Positions 60,234-64,000 of a DNA stretch of 64,000 nucleotides are shown piece after piece (the first letter of the stretch is position 1; every line of letters begins with the position of its first letter). The DNA lies in NCBI GenBank assembly GCA_030533315.1, contig JAUNJL010000003.1:6788-70787 (forward strand), given 5' to 3'. Source of the stretch: Eubacteriales bacterium (GTDB lineage: Bacteria; Bacillota_A; Clostridia; Lachnospirales; Lachnospiraceae). The notes beneath the pieces are model-generated. The model did not search any database. It saw only the letters and a program-made list of their open reading frames with translations, and was not told the DNA's origin. A program made the translations under genes and the position numbers.

Positions 60234-60377
60234 GCTCTCGGAACGCATCCCTCTATCTGATTGACAGCCCAAGGGAATTTCTGTATGATATAAAGGTCTG
60301 AGATTTTGCCTGCATCCCCTGAGACGGCAGGATGCCGCAAGGTCTGAGAACATTATCATGATATTGAGGAAACGAAC

Positions 60378-61655
60378 ATGAAAAAAATATACGAGCAGCT
60401 GGGAATTTCTTCCCAGGTTTACGATTTTTGCCACAGCATCGAAGCATCTCTGGAGAAACGATTTGCACAGTTTGACAAAACCGCAGAGTATAACCAGATG
60501 AAGGTGCTGCTGGCTATGCAGAAAAACAAGGTCAGCGCAGAATGCTTTGGAAGCTCCTCCGGCTATGGGTATGATGACTTTGGAAGAGATACCCTGGAGA
60601 AGGTTTATGCGGATACCTTTCACACGGAGGACTGCCTGGTAAGGTCCCAGATCACCTGCGGCACCCACGCCCTGGCCATTGCCCTCTTTGGAAATCTCCG
60701 CCCGGGGGATGAGATCCTGGCTCCGGCAGGGAAGCCCTACGACACCCTGGAGGAGGTGATCGGCATCCGTCCCTCCCAGGGATCCCTGAGAGAATACGGG
60801 GTGACCTACCGCCAGGTGGATCTCCTGCCTGATGGCTCCTTTGACCTTGAAAACATCCGAAAGGCCATCCACGAAAGGACAAGGCTGGTGGAGATCCAGC
60901 GCTCCAAGGGATATATGACCCGGCCATCCTTCTCCGTGGAGGAGATCGGCCGTCTCATCGCCTTTGTAAAAAGCATCAAGCCGGACGTAATCTGCATGGT
61001 GGACAACTGCTACGGAGAGTTTGTGGAGACATCAGAGCCCAGCGACGTGGGCGCCGACATGGTGGTAGGCTCCCTGATCAAAAACCCAGGAGGAGGCCTG
61101 GCCCCCATTGGAGGGTATATCGCCGGTACGGGAGAGTGTGTCAAAAATGCCGCCCACCGTATGACCTGTCCCGGATTGGGCAAGGAGGTGGGAGCCTCCC
61201 TGGGGGTGAACCGCTCCTTGTATCAGGGCTTTTTCCTGGCTCCCATGGTGACCAAGGGAGCTTTGAAGGGGGCGGTCTTTGCGGCGAATATTTACGAAAA
61301 GCTGGGCTTTCCCGTGGTTCCCGATTCCAGGGAGCCCCGCTGCGACATCATCCAGGCCGTGACTCTGGGAAGCCCGGAGAGACTGATTGCCTTCTGTGAG
61401 GGCATCCAGGCGGCGGCGCCTGTGGACAGCTACGTGGCCCCGGAGCCCTGGGATATGCCAGGCTATGACAGCAAGGTGATCATGGCGGCGGGTGCCTTTG
61501 TCCAGGGCTCCTCCATCGAGCTTTCCGCAGACGGTCCCTTAAAGGATCCCTACGCCGTGTATTTCCAGGGAGGACTGACCTGGGAGCACGCAAAGGCGGG
61601 GATCATGATGTCCCTGGAGAAGCTGGTGGAAAAAGGACTGGTGTCCCTTCCCTGA
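60378..61655 (+). CDS. Methionine gamma-lyase family protein (YnbB-like, aluminium resistance family)
   Basis: This 425-residue PLP-dependent protein of PF06838 type has FGSSSGYGYDDFGRDTLE, the substrate loop SQITCGTHALAIALFGNLRPGDE, VDNCYGEF and the PLP lysine in VGSLIKNPGGGLAPIGGYIAG. The true substrate is not established; names such as aluminium resistance protein are historical. In many Clostridia it follows the mutS-mutL-miaA genes, as here apart from the inserted secreted module. The ATG at 60378 follows GAGGAAACGAAC. Confidence 0.9.
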   Translation: MKKIYEQLGISSQVYDFCHSIEASLEKRFAQFDKTAEYNQMKVLLAMQKNKVSAECFGSSSGYGYDDFGRDTLEKVYADTFHTEDCLVRSQITCGTHALAIALFGNLRPGDEILAPAGKPYDTLEEVIGIRPSQGSLREYGVTYRQVDLLPDGSFDLENIRKAIHERTRLVEIQRSKGYMTRPSFSVEEIGRLIAFVKSIKPDVICMVDNCYGEFVETSEPSDVGADMVVGSLIKNPGGGLAPIGGYIAGTGECVKNAAHRMTCPGLGKEVGASLGVNRSLYQGFFLAPMVTKGALKGAVFAANIYEKLGFPVVPDSREPRCDIIQAVTLGSPERLIAFCEGIQAAAPVDSYVAPEPWDMPGYDSKVIMAAGAFVQGSSIELSADGPLKDPYAVYFQGGLTWEHAKAGIMMSLEKLVEKGLVSLP

Positions 61656-61724
61656 GACGGGGAGGGAGAGCTGTGGGCGTCTCCTTTTGGGAGATGCCGG
61701 AAAGGAAAAGGTCAAGATAAGCAT

Positions 61725-62906
61725 ATGGCAAGACGCATCATAGTGGTGGGAGGAGGCGCCTCCGGCCTGATGGCGGCCATCACGGCCGCAAGGAAGGGTG
61801 CCGAGGTGACGGTCCTGGAGCAGAATGACCGGCCAGGAAAGAAGCTGGGGGCAACGGGAAACGGGCGCTGTAATCTGACAAACCTCCAAAGGCCTAAGGA
61901 CGCCTACCGGGGAAGCGATCCCTGTTTTGCAAGGGAGGCGCTGCACCGGTTTTCCGTACAGGACACCATCCGTTTTTTTTCAGAGCTGGGAATCTACACC
62001 ATCAATAAAAGGGACTGGATCTACCCCAGAAGCGGGGAGGCCTCCAGCGTGACGGAGGTTCTACTGATGGAGGCCTCCAGACTGGGCGTGGTGATCAAAA
62101 CCAGAGAAAAAGCAGTATCCGTCAAAAGAGAGGAGAATTGTTGGCAGGTCCTGACGGAGGGCTGGAGCTACCAGGGAGACTGCGTGATCCTGGCGGGGGG
62201 AAGCCGGGCCTCCTCCATTTCCGGGGCAGACGGCAGCTGTTATGACCTGGCAGAGCAGCTGGGGCACAGGCTGATCCCGGTGCTCCCGGCGCTCACCGCC
62301 CTGAGGTGCAGGGAAGGAAGCTTTGCCTCCTGGGGAGGCGTCCGGACGGAGGGAGAGGTGACCCTTCACGTCCAGGAGGAAGAGGCCAGAAGGGCTGCGG
62401 GAGAGCTGCAGCTCACGGAATATGGGATCTCCGGTATCCCCATCTTTCAGCTGAGCCGTTATGCCATACAGGCCATCCACAGGGAAAAGGAGGCCCGCCT
62501 GACCGTGGATTTTCTGCCGGAGTTTTCCCAGGACGGGCTGAAGGCCCTTCTGAACGCCCGAAGGAGGAACTGTCCCTACAAAAATGACAGAGAGCTGCTG
62601 GTGGGACTGTTCCCGGAGAAGCTATCTAAGGTACTGCGAAGGGAAAAGGATCTGATCCCCGCCATAAAGGCATACCCTCTTCAGGTGACTGGCGGAATGT
62701 CCTTCGCACAGGCCCAGGTGTGCCAGGGGGGCGTGGATACCAGCCAGGTATGGCCTGAAACCATGGAGTCCCGGCTCCATCCGGGGCTTTATTTTGCCGG
62801 CGAGCTCCTGGACGTGGACGGGACCTGCGGCGGCTACAACCTTCAGTGGGCCTGGTCCAGCGGAGCAACCGCAGGGCGCAGTGCAGCAGCGGAAAGGAAG
62901 ATGTGA
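61725..62906 (+). CDS. HI0933-family NAD(P)/FAD-dependent oxidoreductase (BaiN/YhiN-like)
   Basis: This 393-residue flavoprotein has an N-terminal GxGxxG fold (VVGGGASGLMAAITAARKGAEV), the family motif KKLGATGNGRCNLTN, CVILAGGSRASSISGADG and a C-terminal FAD block FAGELLDVDGTCGGYNLQWAWSSG. The family reduces varied substrates, including bile-acid intermediates for BaiN, but the substrate here cannot be told. Slightly weak RBS (AAAGG) before the ATG at 61725. The last base is shared with the next gene (TGATG). Confidence 0.9.
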   Translation: MARRIIVVGGGASGLMAAITAARKGAEVTVLEQNDRPGKKLGATGNGRCNLTNLQRPKDAYRGSDPCFAREALHRFSVQDTIRFFSELGIYTINKRDWIYPRSGEASSVTEVLLMEASRLGVVIKTREKAVSVKREENCWQVLTEGWSYQGDCVILAGGSRASSISGADGSCYDLAEQLGHRLIPVLPALTALRCREGSFASWGGVRTEGEVTLHVQEEEARRAAGELQLTEYGISGIPIFQLSRYAIQAIHREKEARLTVDFLPEFSQDGLKALLNARRRNCPYKNDRELLVGLFPEKLSKVLRREKDLIPAIKAYPLQVTGGMSFAQAQVCQGGVDTSQVWPETMESRLHPGLYFAGELLDVDGTCGGYNLQWAWSSGATAGRSAAAERKM

Positions 62907-64000
62907 TGATTCGGATCAGCCAGATGAAGCTTCCAGTGGGACACACGGCGGAAGCGATGGAAAAAAAGATCGCAAGGCTGCTAAAATATCCCAAAGCACC
63001 CTTTACCTACCAGCTTCGCCGTCAGTCCCTGGATGCCCGCCAAAAATCAGACAAAAAATTTGTCTACACCGTGGACGTCTCCATAAGAGATGAAGAGAAG
63101 CTGATGAGAAAGGTTCACGATAAAAATATTATGTTAATCCAGGAAAAGCCTTATACCTTTCCCCAGCCGGGGGAGGAGACTCTTTTACACCGGCCAGTGA
63201 TTGTGGGAAGCGGCCCTGCGGGGCTGTTCTGCGCCTGGTATCTGGCAAAAGCCGGTTACCGTCCCCTTCTTCTGGAGAGAGGCGAGGAGGCTCCCCTGCG
63301 AAGACAGACCGTGGAGGCCTTTTGGAGAGAGGGCTGTCTGGATCCCGATTCCAACGTACAATTTGGAGAGGGCGGGGCCGGGACCTTTTCCGATGGAAAG
63401 CTGAACACTCTGGTGAAGGATCCCTTTGGGCGAAACCAGGAGGTTCTCCGCCGTTTCGTGGATGCGGGAGCGCCCCCGGAGATTCTTTACCAGTACAAGC
63501 CTCACCTGGGGACCGACGTGCTGGTGGATCTGGTGGTGGAGCTTCGACGCCAGATCATCAAGATGGGCGGGGACGTCCGGTTCCGCACGAAAATGACGGA
63601 TCTTTGCCTTGAAAAAGGGCGTCTCACCTCTGTTTTGACAGACGGGGCAGGGGAAATACCGGCCCAGGTCTGTGTGCTTGCCCTTGGACACAGCGCCAGA
63701 GACACCTTCGAGATGCTCTGCGAAAGAGGGGTTCCCATGGAACCGAAGGCATTTGCGGCTGGTCTTCGCATCCAGCATCCCCAGGAAATGATCGACCTGG
63801 ACTGCTATGGGGAGGCCAAGAATCCCATCCTGGGGGCTGCCAGCTACAAGGTGACCCACACCTGTGAAAATGGAAGGGGGGTATACTCCTTCTGCATGTG
63901 CCCGGGAGGCTACGTGGTGGACGCCTCCTCCGAGAGAGGAATGGTGGCGGTCAACGGCATGAGCTACCAGGCCCGGGATGGAAAAAACGCCAACAGCGCC
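62906..64000 (+). CDS. Uncharacterised FAD-dependent dehydrogenase (COG2509), 3'-truncated by window end
   Basis: 365 codons are present and the frame is open at base 64000. Residues 1-85 form a small alpha/beta domain (KKIARLLKYPKAPFTYQLRRQS, VDVSIRD) typical of COG2509 proteins. The FAD-binding fold starts at VIVGSGPAGLFCAWYLAKAG near residue 99. Family motifs VQFGEGGAGTFSDGKLNT and ALGHSARDTFEML follow, with GRGVYSFCMCPGGYV near the end. It begins on the stop codon of the preceding flavoprotein gene, so the two are coupled. The reaction is unknown. Confidence 0.9.
   Translation, partial: MIRISQMKLPVGHTAEAMEKKIARLLKYPKAPFTYQLRRQSLDARQKSDKKFVYTVDVSIRDEEKLMRKVHDKNIMLIQEKPYTFPQPGEETLLHRPVIVGSGPAGLFCAWYLAKAGYRPLLLERGEEAPLRRQTVEAFWREGCLDPDSNVQFGEGGAGTFSDGKLNTLVKDPFGRNQEVLRRFVDAGAPPEILYQYKPHLGTDVLVDLVVELRRQIIKMGGDVRFRTKMTDLCLEKGRLTSVLTDGAGEIPAQVCVLALGHSARDTFEMLCERGVPMEPKAFAAGLRIQHPQEMIDLDCYGEAKNPILGAASYKVTHTCENGRGVYSFCMCPGGYVVDASSERGMVAVNGMSYQARDGKNANSA

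Overview
The window looks like chromosome of a spore-forming, anaerobic member of the Clostridia, most likely Lachnospiraceae. The evidence is a sigma-G gene beside a YlmC/YmxH sporulation gene, a class II (B12-dependent) ribonucleotide reductase, pyruvate phosphate dikinase, FeoAB iron uptake, a mutS-mutL-miaA-ynbB block, and GC-rich coding sequence with strong AGGAGG ribosome binding sites. A very large secreted M60 metalloprotease with sugar-binding-type modules suggests a gut or other mucosal habitat. The genus cannot be read from the sequence alone.

Layout. 1-12.5 kb: the tail of a YccF-like gene, a small-multidrug-export-type membrane protein, a GH3 glycosidase, DegV, the manganese exporter MntP behind a yybP-ykoY riboswitch, a GNAT acetyltransferase, fused FeoA-FeoB, a membrane diguanylate cyclase, and larB-larC for the nickel-pincer cofactor. 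12.5-15 kb: nrdJ behind two NrdR boxes. 15-15.5 kb: a repeat-rich gap. 15.5-28.6 kb: a one-strand surface-polymer cluster of teichoic-acid type (ABC exporter, acyltransferase, two GT4 enzymes, a Stealth phosphotransferase, TagD and four TagB/TagF-family proteins, the last one degenerate), with a 50-bp tandem repeat at one gene start. 28.7-43.7 kb: sigG, ylmC, nrdR, glutamate dehydrogenase, an AlaA-type aminotransferase, citrate synthase, patatin, YqeG, shikimate kinase, EF-P, an ArsR-type regulator, an extremely acidic exported protein, a PPi-type phosphofructokinase and PPDK. 43.7-45.9 kb: an AT-rich island bounded by 75-bp direct repeats, carrying an AbiE toxin-antitoxin pair and a truncated DUF4297/Cap4-like nuclease gene. 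46-64 kb: an SGNH hydrolase, mutS, mutL, miaA, a two-gene secreted module (M60 protease with an internal dockerin-like repeat, plus a second exported protein), ynbB, and two FAD-dependent oxidoreductases, the last one cut by the window end.

How the parts fit. Metal control is prominent: a Mn riboswitch on mntP, a palindrome over the feo promoter, and NrdR boxes on nrdJ with nrdR itself 17 kb away. The phosphofructokinase carries the Asp/Lys pair of PPi-dependent enzymes and lies next to ppdK; both genes have the same promoter hexamers (TTGACT-17-TAGAAT), which suggests a co-expressed PPi-linked glycolysis. The most unusual parts are the repeat-bounded defence island, the M60/dockerin module lying inside the mutSL-miaA-ynbB block, the duplicated translation-start region in the surface-polymer cluster, and an exported protein that is about 45% Asp+Glu. 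All assignments come from reading motifs and gene order; no database search was run.
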